DNA from: Streptomyces sp. NRRL F-6676
GTDB taxonomy: Bacteria; Actinomycetota; Actinomycetes; Streptomycetales; Streptomycetaceae
DNA: 64,000 bases
Assembly (NCBI RefSeq): GCF_000725625.1
Contig: NZ_JOHS01000042.1
Coordinates: 1-64,000, forward strand
Direction of reading: 5' to 3'
In this document: piece after piece, positions 29,795-38,861 of the stretch
How the letters are laid out: each line of letters starts with the position of its first letter
Numbering within the stretch: the stretch's first letter is position 1
Program-made: the position numbers and the translations under genes
The notes under the pieces: generated by a model
The model's database searches: none
What the model saw: the letters and a program-made list of their open reading frames with translations, nothing else
Told to the model about the DNA's origin: nothing

Positions 29795-32272
29795 ATGACC
29801 ACCGCACCACACCCGACCGCCGCCCCGCCGGTCGATCTCGCCAAGCCGGAAGCTGATGACCACGGCAAGCCGGCCACCCAGGAGATGCACTACGCCCGCG
29901 CCGAGCTCGCCCTGGCCCTTCCTGACCACCTCGCCCTGCGCGAAGTGCCGCTCACCCCGGATCCGCTCGAGGCCCTGGCCAACGCGGTAGCCGACGTCCG
30001 CGAGGACCTCGGCGAGAGCGCCGACGTCGTCCTGGACCTCGTTCCCGTCGCCCCGAACCGTGTCAGCAGCCGCCGCCGGCGCCTGCTGGCCCAGGCCCGC
30101 CGCAACCCCACCGACGGGCCGGCCATACCCGGCATGCCGCAGCAGCGCGGCAACCGGTTCGGCTTCGACCTCGGCCAGGTGCTGTCCGAGATTGCCACCG
30201 AGATGAAGGGCAACCAGGGCGGCGGTGCCCGGCAACGGCAGCACCAGCAGCGCGCTCACCGCGTCACGGACATGAAGGCCGCCATGGGCAAGCTCGCCCC
30301 CGGCGCCGAGCCCGTCTTCTCCATGCAGTTGCTCGTCCGCACCCGCGCGCGCGACGAGTACCGGGCCCGGATGCTGCTGGACCAGGTCCTCGCTGCCCTG
30401 GAGCCGTGGTCCGGCGACAACCACCTGCGTCCCGTCGGGCTCCACCTCGGCGTCACCCGCCTCCGGGCGGACCACTGGCTCCACCGGCGCAAGTTCGACC
30501 GCCGTTTCGAGAGCGGGCTCTTCATGCCGCGTCGGCATTCCTGGGTGACCGCCCAGGAGATTGCCGGGCTGCTCAAGCCGCCCACCAAGCACAACATGGC
30601 CCCGAACATCGCCCGCTCGGGCGGAGTCGTCCCACCGCCGCCCGCAGCGCTCCCGACGTGGACAGGACAGCGAGGCCTGCTGCCCCTGGGGTGGGTGGCC
30701 AAGTCCGGCGGCGGGGAGCGCCTCGCCGGCGTCCCGCTGAAGTACCTGCTCTTCGCCCTGTTCCTCGGCAAGTCCGGCTTCGGCAAGACCGAGATGTCGC
30801 TCGTGCAGGCGATCGCGATCGCCCACGGCGGGTACGGCGTGCTCTTTCTCGACCCTCATGGTGACGGCTGGGTACGCGCTCGCCCCTACCTGGCCCACAA
30901 AGAACTGGCCGACCGGATCTGGGAGATCGACCTCACGAGCCCCGAGCTCGACAAGATGGTCGGCTCCTGGAACCCGCTGTCCATGGAACGCCGGCGCGAG
31001 TCCGAGATCCCCGACATCGTCCAGTACATCGTCACCGGCTTCGCCGCGGCCCTGAACTGGTCCGACTCCGCCGGACGTGCGAAGACCATCCTCACGCGTG
31101 CGGTCGAGTCACTGGTGTACCTCTCCTGGCATGTCTGCCGCGCCGGCCGGCCCGACCTGGCCCCCACCGTCTTCCAGATCCGCACGATCCTCACCGATGC
31201 CGTCTGGCGCACCAGCGTCTTGCCGTACCTGCCCAAGGACATCCGGGACTTCTGGGAAAACGTCTTCCCGGGCTACAGCAAGGAAGCCATCCCGGTCGTC
31301 ACCAACATCATCGAACGGCTCTCGTCCAGCAACGCGATCAAGGCGTTCCTCGGGTCAAGCCGGTCGACGTACGACATCCGGCACGCCATGGACACCGGGA
31401 AGATCGTTTTCGTCTGCCCCGCCGGCACCGGCGATGTCGACCGCATCATCAGCTCCCTGCTGATCTACGACCTCTTCCGGGCCGGCCTGTCACGGCGGGA
31501 CACCCCGCCCGACCAGCGCCGCGACTTCTATACCTTCATCGACGAGCTGACCAGCGTGGACGGCGCCTCCAAGGGCACGCTCGCCCAGATCACCGAGCAA
31601 CTGCGCAAGTACAACGTGAAGCTGCTCGCCATGACGCAGATGGCGCAGCGGCTGAGCGCCACCACCCGGCAGGGACTGCTGCAGAACCTGTCCATCCTGT
31701 CGACGACCGCGTCCGACGTCGACGAGGCGACGCTGGTCACCCGCCGCTGGGGCAAGAAGGTTGCCCCCGACACGATCGTCCAGCTCAACCGGTACAGCTA
31801 CGTGATGTCCGTGACCCTCGAAGGCGGCACGACCGACCCGTTCCGCGTCCGCGGTGCCTCGGTGGAGGACCTTTACGGCGACTACTACCGGCCGCAGAAC
31901 GAGAAACTCCTGACGCAGGCCATCGACGAGAACCTCCAGCGCCGCTCAGTCCGCGACATCCTCACCGACCTGCGCCGACTGGACCCGCGGCTGCGCCGGT
32001 TCCTCGTCACCCTCCCCGTCCCGCCGGACGACGACGAGCCCGCCGCCGCCGATCTGCCGGCCGACGAGCCCGAATCCGACGAGACCGCACCGCGCGACCC
32101 CGAAGGGCCGGACGGACCGGCCGGCGGCACTGCGTCCGGTGGCGGGGAGGCCAAGCCGCGCGTCCACGACAGCGAAGGCACCGTCATCAGCGGTGGGCCG
32201 GACCCGGCCGATGAAGCCCACGACAACGTCCACCCGATCAACCCCCACCAGAACCAGTCGAGGATCGGATGA
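29795..32272 (+). CDS. Type IV coupling protein-like ATPase (VirD4/TraG/HerA class), 825 aa
   Basis: Walker A is in GKSGFGKTE at about 325-333 and Walker B in VLFLDPHGD at about 349-356. The second ATPase half has IVFVCPAGTGDVDRIISSLLIYDLF, FYTFIDELTSVDG near 578-588, and KLLAMTQMAQRLS, as in VirD4/TraG proteins with the TraM-recognition region. The N-terminal 290 residues lack an obvious membrane anchor and may act through the 161-aa membrane neighbour. The C-terminal 90 residues are acidic. It should feed DNA or proteins to the T4SS. The stop overlaps the next start by 4 bp. Confidence 0.85.
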   Translation: MTTAPHPTAAPPVDLAKPEADDHGKPATQEMHYARAELALALPDHLALREVPLTPDPLEALANAVADVREDLGESADVVLDLVPVAPNRVSSRRRRLLAQARRNPTDGPAIPGMPQQRGNRFGFDLGQVLSEIATEMKGNQGGGARQRQHQQRAHRVTDMKAAMGKLAPGAEPVFSMQLLVRTRARDEYRARMLLDQVLAALEPWSGDNHLRPVGLHLGVTRLRADHWLHRRKFDRRFESGLFMPRRHSWVTAQEIAGLLKPPTKHNMAPNIARSGGVVPPPPAALPTWTGQRGLLPLGWVAKSGGGERLAGVPLKYLLFALFLGKSGFGKTEMSLVQAIAIAHGGYGVLFLDPHGDGWVRARPYLAHKELADRIWEIDLTSPELDKMVGSWNPLSMERRRESEIPDIVQYIVTGFAAALNWSDSAGRAKTILTRAVESLVYLSWHVCRAGRPDLAPTVFQIRTILTDAVWRTSVLPYLPKDIRDFWENVFPGYSKEAIPVVTNIIERLSSSNAIKAFLGSSRSTYDIRHAMDTGKIVFVCPAGTGDVDRIISSLLIYDLFRAGLSRRDTPPDQRRDFYTFIDELTSVDGASKGTLAQITEQLRKYNVKLLAMTQMAQRLSATTRQGLLQNLSILSTTASDVDEATLVTRRWGKKVAPDTIVQLNRYSYVMSVTLEGGTTDPFRVRGASVEDLYGDYYRPQNEKLLTQAIDENLQRRSVRDILTDLRRLDPRLRRFLVTLPVPPDDDEPAAADLPADEPESDETAPRDPEGPDGPAGGTASGGGEAKPRVHDSEGTVISGGPDPADEAHDNVHPINPHQNQSRIG

Positions 32273-33285
32273 ACCTGCCCCCTGTCGAAGCGACCGCCGC
32301 GGCAGCGCTCACGCGCAGTTTCCACGCGATCAGCGGCGAGGTTTTGGAGCTGCTGTACCAGCACCGGGTGCTCTCCACTCAGCAACTGCACGTGCTGCTC
32401 ACCCCGCCCGAGAAGCGACCGGCCCGCCCCGTGTACCTGCGTCGGCAGCTCGGCGAGCTCCACAAGGCAGGGTTGGTCGGGCGGATCCGGGCGAAGGGGC
32501 CCGGTGGCCGCGGGCGGCTACAGAGCCAGCCGTTCCTGTGGTTTCTGACCGAAGCCGGTGCCGAGTCCGTGGAGGAGGCCGGTGAGCTGCCCCCGCGGCC
32601 ATACCGGGTGACGCCCGAGTCCGTCGCCGGTGCTCGCCAGGCGCACACGCTGGGTGTGAACGAAGTCGGCATCGCTTTCGTCGAGTGGGCTCGCCGACTG
32701 GGGCACGAGTGTGGGCCGCTGGACTGGACCCCTGAGGTCGCCAACCGGATCCGCGACGGTCAGCGTCGATTCGAGGACGACCACGTCATCAGCGACGCCG
32801 TCCTCAACTACGTACACGTAGAGCGTGGCGGCCGCCGGACGATGCTCAGCTTCTTCGTCGAGTTCGACCGTGCCACGATGACCTCCGCGCGGCTCGCCGC
32901 GAAGCTCGAAGCGTACGGCCGGCTGTACGAGTACGTTCCACAGAGCGCGGACCGCGCTCGCCGGACCTCGAACGCGACCCGGCCAGCGTGGATGTACAAC
33001 TATCCGGTCTTTCCCCGCGTCCTGGTGGTCCTCGACGCGGCGCCCCCGAAGGCCGGGGAGCCGGACCGGCGGGCCCAGCGCCTTGCCGCCCGTACCGAAG
33101 ACCTGTACGCGCGCGCCGGCGCGGACGTCCGTCTCAGCCGGCTGAAGGGCGACATCAACATCGGCGTCACCACCCTGCAGCAGCTCCAGGAGCACGGGCC
33201 GCTCGCCCCGATCTTCACCCCGTTGCTGCGTGGCACGCCGTCCGCCCGCCCCGCCCCCACCGACCTCTACCTCGCCTCGAAGTGA
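32269..33285 (+). CDS. Replication-relaxation family protein (candidate relaxosome component), 338 aa
   Basis: Residues 20-120 form a winged helix (VLELLYQHRVLSTQQLHVLL ... YLRRQLGELHKAGLVGRI). The next part carries SVAGARQAHTLGVNEVGIAFVEWAR, then DWTPEVANRI, DAVLNYVHVE and FFVEFDRATM, the acidic/beta pattern of the nuclease-like core in the replication-relaxation family. These proteins sit beside VirD4-like ATPases on many actinobacterial plasmids and are thought to process DNA at oriT or the origin. The start overlaps the coupling-protein stop. No classical MobA-type relaxase is visible in the window, so this is the best candidate. Confidence 0.75.
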   Translation: MNLPPVEATAAAALTRSFHAISGEVLELLYQHRVLSTQQLHVLLTPPEKRPARPVYLRRQLGELHKAGLVGRIRAKGPGGRGRLQSQPFLWFLTEAGAESVEEAGELPPRPYRVTPESVAGARQAHTLGVNEVGIAFVEWARRLGHECGPLDWTPEVANRIRDGQRRFEDDHVISDAVLNYVHVERGGRRTMLSFFVEFDRATMTSARLAAKLEAYGRLYEYVPQSADRARRTSNATRPAWMYNYPVFPRVLVVLDAAPPKAGEPDRRAQRLAARTEDLYARAGADVRLSRLKGDINIGVTTLQQLQEHGPLAPIFTPLLRGTPSARPAPTDLYLASK

Positions 33286-33321
33286 CCGGCCGCTCCCCGC
33301 GGTCTTGAAGGAAGCAGCGCC

Positions 33322-34662
33322 ATGACCAGTACCTCGCTCGAGGTCCCGCCCGACGGCGGGAGCATGATCCGGCTCACCGAGATCCTGCACCGCAGCGTCA
33401 AGCTGCGGCAGCGGCGATTCGAGATGCTGCCGCTGCGCGGCCAGGGCGCGCCCTTCACCGAGCCCCACGCCCGCAACCCCTCCGACTCCTTGCCGCCGTC
33501 CGAACTCGCCGACTTGATCTCCTCCATGTCCGTCATCGGCCTCTTGGAGCCGGTCCTGGCCGAGGAGATCGTCGTCGACGGCAAGGCGCCGACGATCCGC
33601 CTGGTCACCGGGGAGCGCCGCCTGCGCGCCATGCGCTGGGGCGCCGTTAACAGACCGGACAACCCGCACTTCCAGGCCCTGCCGGCTGTGGTCTGCCCGG
33701 GCCCGTTGTCCGAGGAGGAGCGCCACATGTGGCGCTTCGTCGAGAACTTCGCCCGCGAGCCCCTCCGCCCCGGGGAGCAGGCCGCCGCGTTGCTGTACCA
33801 GCGGTGCGCCATTCTCGTCGGCAAGCTCCTCAAGGCCGGCAAGCCCGTGCCACAGGAGGTTTACGCGATCCCCGACCCGGCCGAGCGGTTCCTTGCCCTG
33901 GAGAAGATTCGCGGCACCGACAGTTCCTGCGCCGCCCCCTGGAGCGAGGTGCTGGACCGCCTCGGGCTGCAGCTCAACGAACGCAAGGCCAGCGAGCTCG
34001 TACGTGCCTTCCGCGCGCTGCCCCGGGACCTCACCGAGGCGATGGACGAAGCCGCGATCCGTCTGAACACCCGGATCCGGTTCGCCGAGCTCCGCAACGG
34101 CCGGGCACAGGCTGCAGAGGGCATCTGGGCCGCCTTGAAGTCCTCCAAGCGGCTCCACCTGCTGCCGACCGCCGTGAACGTCGGCCTGGAGGACCCCGAC
34201 CTCGGACCAGAAGAGATCATCGCCGAAGCTGAAGAGCGGCAGGACACGGCGAACGCCGGCCGCCGGGCCAAGCTCACCCGGGTGCCCACGCAGACGGAGG
34301 ACCAGGCGGAACCCGAAGACGGCGAGGGCGTTGGAGATCCCTCGGCACTCGGCCCAAGCACGGTGCCAGAGGTCACACAGCCCGGCGATCCGTTGGCGCC
34401 CGCGGCGCCAGCAGCGGCCGCAGATGCGATGCCCGCCGACGGGCCCCCGCGTCGACCGGCTGTGGAGTCGAACACGATCCGCACCGCGCTGGACGGGATC
34501 CGGGGGCTGCTGGCCGAGGTCCGGGCCGGCAAGGAGATCGCGCGGTACGACCGTGGCTCGCTGCTCCTCGCCCTGCGCGAACTCAGTACCCACCTCGACG
34601 ACGCCCCCATCGACGGCGCGACGGACCACGATGCAATCAGCGAAGGAAGCGAAGCAGCATGA
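33322..34662 (+). CDS. ParB-like DNA-binding protein, 446 aa
   Basis: The N-terminal domain (about 30-180) has ParB/Srx features: MSVIGLLEPVLAEEI, RLVTGERRLRAMRWG, and RFVENFAREPLRPGEQAAALL, which are the nucleotide-binding and dimer-closing segments. A helical DNA-binding domain follows (about 190-290), including LDRLGLQLNERKASELVRAFRAL as a helix-turn-helix candidate. The C-terminal third is acidic linker plus a short helical end. No ParA is encoded nearby; instead the gene overlaps a DUF4417-like gene by 4 bp. It may act in partition, or in transfer as an accessory DNA-binding protein. Confidence 0.8.
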   Translation: MTSTSLEVPPDGGSMIRLTEILHRSVKLRQRRFEMLPLRGQGAPFTEPHARNPSDSLPPSELADLISSMSVIGLLEPVLAEEIVVDGKAPTIRLVTGERRLRAMRWGAVNRPDNPHFQALPAVVCPGPLSEEERHMWRFVENFAREPLRPGEQAAALLYQRCAILVGKLLKAGKPVPQEVYAIPDPAERFLALEKIRGTDSSCAAPWSEVLDRLGLQLNERKASELVRAFRALPRDLTEAMDEAAIRLNTRIRFAELRNGRAQAAEGIWAALKSSKRLHLLPTAVNVGLEDPDLGPEEIIAEAEERQDTANAGRRAKLTRVPTQTEDQAEPEDGEGVGDPSALGPSTVPEVTQPGDPLAPAAPAAAADAMPADGPPRRPAVESNTIRTALDGIRGLLAEVRAGKEIARYDRGSLLLALRELSTHLDDAPIDGATDHDAISEGSEAA

Positions 34663-35774
34663 CCAGTGTCTCCCTGCCCATCCCGACCGTCGGCGTGCCC
34701 CTTCCGGGCCGCGGCTGCGACTGCAACAGCTGCGCCTTCTACGCCGGACCCGACGGCCGGGGAGGCCCGGCGACCGTTGAGCCCCTGTGCACCGGCCAGA
34801 ACTCGGACTGCCGGTTCTGCGGGTGCTCGGCGGCCGAGGCGGACGCGCCGGCGAACGCGTGCGTGACCCGCAAGTGCCCAATCCGGTGCGGGAGCCGTAC
34901 CGACATAGCCGGGTGGATGGCCGACGTGGGCGGCACCCTGACGTTCGACGACATCAGCGTCGACAGCACGCTGCCCGACGGCCTGCCATCCTTCATCCCC
35001 ATGACCGACGGCTCCGCGGTCACCAAGCTCGACGCCAGCCTGAACTGGCCGGCCTACGGCGTCGGACTGCGACGCGTGTTCTCGCCCGACACCCACACGC
35101 TCTACAAGCGCTTCACCGAGCAGACCGCCCGCCAGGCCCTGGCGCTCGGGGACCACCAGAAGGCCGTGCTGGTCGGCTACGGCGAGGACCCGCTCGTCGA
35201 AGCCTTCTGGACTCGCCGCGGACGCGACAGGCTCGTCGAACGCATCGCGGAGCAGGAATGGGACCTGGTGCTCTCCTGCAACTACTCGATCTATGGCGAC
35301 TGGCCGCGGACGGAGCACCTGCTCAACATGCGCCGATCTCTCCTGCTCGCGCAGGAGTTCGCCGAGGCCGGTGTGAACGTCGTGCCGAACGTGTACTGGT
35401 TCCGGCTCGAGGATCTCCAGCGCTACCTCTCGTGGATCGAGGACACCCAGCCGGCCGCCATTGCCATCAACGTGCAGACCGTCCGTGACAACGCCGACTG
35501 GGACAGCTGGGAGCGGCCCGGCCTGCACTGGCTTGCCGAGAACCTTCCCGAGGACCTGCCGGTCATCCTCACCGGCCTGTCCCGGGCCAACCGGATCGCC
35601 GAGATGGTCCAGATCTTCGGCTCCCGGCTGACGCTGATCTCCCAGAACCCGCACCAGTACGCCCTGCACGGCGCGATCATGACCCCCAACGGCCGCGAGG
35701 ACGTCCATGCCCGGACCGAGGATGCCTTCGCCGCGACGGTCCAGTACATGGCCTCGCTCCTGCCGAGCCGCTGA
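34659..35774 (+). CDS. DUF4417-like protein with cysteine-rich N-terminus, 371 aa
   Basis: Residues 18-80 hold ten cysteines, including CDCNSC and CRFCGC, suggesting zinc or iron-sulfur binding. The central part (SCNYSIYGDWPRTEHLLNMRRSLLLAQEFAEAGVNVVPNVYWF) closely resembles the DUF4417 core, and ITLISQNPHQYALHG-like text near the end completes an alpha-beta domain. The function of DUF4417 is unknown to me. It is translationally coupled to the ParB-like gene, and ends 17 bp before motif B copy 5. Confidence 0.7.
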   Translation: MTSVSLPIPTVGVPLPGRGCDCNSCAFYAGPDGRGGPATVEPLCTGQNSDCRFCGCSAAEADAPANACVTRKCPIRCGSRTDIAGWMADVGGTLTFDDISVDSTLPDGLPSFIPMTDGSAVTKLDASLNWPAYGVGLRRVFSPDTHTLYKRFTEQTARQALALGDHQKAVLVGYGEDPLVEAFWTRRGRDRLVERIAEQEWDLVLSCNYSIYGDWPRTEHLLNMRRSLLLAQEFAEAGVNVVPNVYWFRLEDLQRYLSWIEDTQPAAIAINVQTVRDNADWDSWERPGLHWLAENLPEDLPVILTGLSRANRIAEMVQIFGSRLTLISQNPHQYALHGAIMTPNGREDVHARTEDAFAATVQYMASLLPSR

Positions 35775-35791
35775 AACTTCTTCGCCCGCAC

Positions 35792-35829
35792 TGTCACACC
35801 GGCGGCTCCTCCCACACCTGTAGCAGGTG
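35792..35829 (+). promoter_or_regulatory. Motif B, copy 5, upstream of the effector operon
   Basis: TGTCAC at 35792 and TGTAGC at 35819 with 21 bp between. The second block is the perfect palindrome CACCTG-TAG-CAGGTG at 35815-35829. It lies 24 bp before the start codon at 35854. Confidence 0.8.
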
Positions 35830-35853
35830 AAGCGACCTTTGGGAGGAGCCCCC

Positions 35854-36255
35854 GTGAACACCGAACCCAACCCCACCATCGCCGAGACCGCGGAGCTGTC
35901 GACGGCCGCTCCGGCCTGGCGACTGTGGATTCTGCTCGTTTGGCACCCCACCCTCGGCCTCCCCGTCGATCCCGTCGCCGTGCTCGGCCTCGACGAGAGC
36001 CGACAGCCGGCCGAGCGTGTCGTGCGCTGGGTGCCCCTCGTCTACGAACAGGCCGACCCCTGGCGCGAGCGCCTGGGCCAGACCACCACCAGCGAGGACA
36101 TCGAGCGCTGGATCGCGCACTCCGGCGGCGCGTGCTCGCTCGAGCCGGCCGACGTCCCGGAAGGCGCGCTCGACCTCACACACGCAGCCGACCTCGTTCT
36201 TGACGAACTGCTCGCCGAGGTCATCCCTGCGCTCCCGCCGCGGGGTGACGGCTGA
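35854..36255 (+). CDS. Small acidic protein at the head of the effector operon, 133 aa
   Basis: GTG 35854 follows GGGAGGAG, an excellent site. The protein is acidic (many Glu and Asp), with Trp-rich stretches APAWRLWILLVWHP and VVRWVPLVYEQADPW, and no membrane segment or known motif. Its stop overlaps the next ATG by one base. Small acidic proteins directly upstream of secreted effectors are often chaperones or adaptors; that role is only a suggestion here. Confidence 0.7.
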   Translation: MNTEPNPTIAETAELSTAAPAWRLWILLVWHPTLGLPVDPVAVLGLDESRQPAERVVRWVPLVYEQADPWRERLGQTTTSEDIERWIAHSGGACSLEPADVPEGALDLTHAADLVLDELLAEVIPALPPRGDG

Positions 36256-38861
36256 TGGGCACGGGCAGCAAGTCCTCCCACGCCTCCTACGCGGTGGGCC
36301 CCACCACGGCGTCCGAAGCAGACGACGTAGTGGCCGAAGCGCCAGCGCAGGCGATGTCCGAGGAAGAAGTCCAAGCCAAGGCCGACCTCCTGATGGCAAT
36401 GAACCTCATGGAGGAGATCGCCGACCCTCCATTCGCCATCGACTTCGAGGACGCAGTCCCGACCGACCCGGTGGAGCGGTACGACCTCTTCGTCGGCCAG
36501 GTCGAGCAGGCTCAGGAAGCCATCGAGAAGCTGAAGGAAGCAGGCGCCTCCGAGGAGGAGATCGAGGCCCACACCAAGGCGCTCAAGGCGCAGACGCTCG
36601 CGTACCTGAACTCGCTCGACGAGGATGACCTGCGCGAGATCGCCGAGGCCAAGGGCTTCGAGCACCCTGCGCTGGTGGGCCTGTCCGGCAAGGGCCAGCA
36701 TCCCCTGGTCCACTGGCTCGACCCCGCGTACCCGGGCGACATCCCGTCCAAGGAGAAGATCCAGGCCGCGGCGCTCAACCGGTACAACGAGTTGCTCGCG
36801 GGCAAGACGGTCGGCGGAATGACGCTCGCCGACCTGCACGAGATCGAGGGCACCGAGCCGCCCCTCAGTGGCGGCGCGTGGAAGGCCACGCCGGACGACG
36901 TCGCGGCCTCCGCCCAGGCAGTAACCGCGTCGATCGACGCCTGGAACGAGGCGTCGAAGACCTACGGGCCCCAGTGGCAGGAACAGCGGGCCGAGGCCCT
37001 GCAAACGATGCTCGCGGCCGAGCAGAAGCTGGCCTCAGCCGACTGTCCTGAGCTCGGCGAGGACCTGGCGAAGACCAAGGCCGAGGCCAAGTTGGCGGTC
37101 GATGAGGTTCTCACGCACACGTACATGCACCCGAAGGTGGTCCAGCCCTCGGTGCAGGAGGCTCTCGCCTCGGGCCAGCTGAGCGAGACCGAGGCGATGC
37201 ATCTCGGCGGCCACCAGCTTGTGGCTCTGATGCGGCCGAACACGCCCGAGAGCGAAGTGGAGTCGCTGAAGGCCCTGGCGGTCAAGCGGCAGGAGCAGCT
37301 GGCGAACCTCGACGCCGGCTACGCCGCTCACATTGCGATGGCTCCCGAGGGCGGGCAGCCGTTGAACCTGCCGTCGGCTGGCGACCCGGGCGCGCCGCAG
37401 GCGATCGCCGCGTGGGCGAAGAACGCCGGCGACGTCCAGGACATGCAGATGGACGTGAAGGGCTGGTACGCCTACACCCAGCAGGGGGGCGCCAGCGACA
37501 CCCCGTACGCCGAGCACCCGGCCCTGGGACCGGGGAAGCACCTCCACTCTGGCGATCTGACGAGCGACTTCAAGGCGTGGGCCGCGAAGCAGAAGCTCTC
37601 CGACCTGCGCGCCGTCGCGGCCGAGCTGGGCATGGACAACAACGCCAAGGCCACACGGGCCCAGGTCCAGAACTACATCGCCGCGAGCTTCAACAAGAAG
37701 TACGACCAGCAGGCCATCAAGGACAAGGTCACCGCGGACGTCGCCAAGAAGGAGGCGGCCAAGGCCGCCAAGGCAGCGGGCGCGGCGGCGCCTGCGGCGA
37801 AGCCCGATGCGGGTTTGGCCTCCGACGAGGCGGTCCAAGCCCTGGCGAGCAAACTGCCATCGAACAGCACCGGCGCCAAGGCGAAGCCAGCGAAGGCCCC
37901 AAAGCCGGGGTCGTTCAACGCCAACGTCCAGGCCATGATGGCAGCGGTACAGCACGCCAAGGCGACCAGTCAGGACCTGCCGGCCCGTGTCGACGCCAAG
38001 GAGGTCGCGAGCTGGAACTTCGGGTCTGGCACCAAGGCGTCGAACCTGGGCGGCACGTACGCCAAAACCGTCCATGTTGGCCCTGACGGCTCGCAGTGGA
38101 TGTTCAAGGCCGACCACAACCACGGCGGTGCTCTGGGGCACACCGAAGCCGCCGCGTCTCACGTCCTGTCGCTGGGCGGCGTACCGGCAGTGCCGGTGTA
38201 CCACCACAAGAAGGCCGACGGCACGGCTGGCTCCATCCAGCCGCTACTCAAGGATGCCAAGCCGTTCACGTCCAGCCCGAGCCAGTGGACTCAGTTCCAG
38301 GTCGACGCGATCGTCCGGTCGCACGTCGGGTCGTGGCTCGTCGGCGAGCACGACGGTCACCAGGACAACTGGCTGGCCACGCCCTCCGGCGGGCTCGTGC
38401 AGATCGACCGCGGCCAGGCCTTCAAGCACTTCGGCGCCGACAAGCTGTCGGTCGACTACGCCCCCAGCGGCGGAGGCGGGTTCACCCCCGTCCACCAGAA
38501 GCTCTACCAGGCGGCCCTGGGCGGTGGTCTCGCCAACGGGGTCAAGATCAACCCGGCTGCCGCACACCCGGTGATCAAGAAATTCGAGTCCATGCCGGAC
38601 GCGCAGCTGCGCTCCATCCTGCATTCCACCGCCCACGAGGGCGCCAAGGCCGGCGTGGCGTGGGTGCCGCACATGCGCAGCCGAGCGGCCAAGGCCCTGA
38701 AGATCCCGCAGTCCCAGGTCACGCACGACCAGATCGCCACGGCGTTCCTCGACCACGCCGTAGAGAGGAAGAACAACTTGCGCCAGAACTTCTCCGACTT
38801 CTTCGTCAAGCAGCTGGGCCTCCCCTCAGGCGCCTCCCTCAAGCACGGCGGTGGTAACTGA
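36255..38861 (+). CDS. Tagged large protein with a C-terminal PI3/4-kinase/HipA-like domain, 868 aa
   Basis: The N-terminus MGTGSKSSHASYAVGPT is nearly identical to that of the next gene. Residues 40-560 are helical and charged, with SAP/Rho-N-like pieces (KLSDLRAVAAELGMDNN). Residues about 595-780 look like a kinase fold: GGTYAKTVHV, WMFKADHNHGGALGHTEAAASH, then GEHDGHQDNW with HDGHQDN at 699-705 as catalytic loop and QIDRG with Asp718 as the metal-binding Asp. This is the D-x-H-x-x-N arrangement of PI3/4-kinase and HipA-like enzymes. Proteins of this kind phosphorylate proteins or lipids. It lies in a motif B operon beside the T4SS, suggesting a translocated effector. Confidence 0.7.
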   Translation: MGTGSKSSHASYAVGPTTASEADDVVAEAPAQAMSEEEVQAKADLLMAMNLMEEIADPPFAIDFEDAVPTDPVERYDLFVGQVEQAQEAIEKLKEAGASEEEIEAHTKALKAQTLAYLNSLDEDDLREIAEAKGFEHPALVGLSGKGQHPLVHWLDPAYPGDIPSKEKIQAAALNRYNELLAGKTVGGMTLADLHEIEGTEPPLSGGAWKATPDDVAASAQAVTASIDAWNEASKTYGPQWQEQRAEALQTMLAAEQKLASADCPELGEDLAKTKAEAKLAVDEVLTHTYMHPKVVQPSVQEALASGQLSETEAMHLGGHQLVALMRPNTPESEVESLKALAVKRQEQLANLDAGYAAHIAMAPEGGQPLNLPSAGDPGAPQAIAAWAKNAGDVQDMQMDVKGWYAYTQQGGASDTPYAEHPALGPGKHLHSGDLTSDFKAWAAKQKLSDLRAVAAELGMDNNAKATRAQVQNYIAASFNKKYDQQAIKDKVTADVAKKEAAKAAKAAGAAAPAAKPDAGLASDEAVQALASKLPSNSTGAKAKPAKAPKPGSFNANVQAMMAAVQHAKATSQDLPARVDAKEVASWNFGSGTKASNLGGTYAKTVHVGPDGSQWMFKADHNHGGALGHTEAAASHVLSLGGVPAVPVYHHKKADGTAGSIQPLLKDAKPFTSSPSQWTQFQVDAIVRSHVGSWLVGEHDGHQDNWLATPSGGLVQIDRGQAFKHFGADKLSVDYAPSGGGGFTPVHQKLYQAALGGGLANGVKINPAAAHPVIKKFESMPDAQLRSILHSTAHEGAKAGVAWVPHMRSRAAKALKIPQSQVTHDQIATAFLDHAVERKNNLRQNFSDFFVKQLGLPSGASLKHGGGN

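Noticed and set aside
33322..34662. Chromosomal-type parS site (GTTTCACGTGAAAC) for the ParB-like protein
   Set aside because: No copy was noticed in the window; the ParB-like protein must use another site if it acts in partition.
32518..35951. Two long antisense frames over the replication-relaxation, ParB-like and DUF4417-like genes
   Set aside because: The sense genes carry clear domains and 4-bp couplings; the antisense products have no recognisable features.
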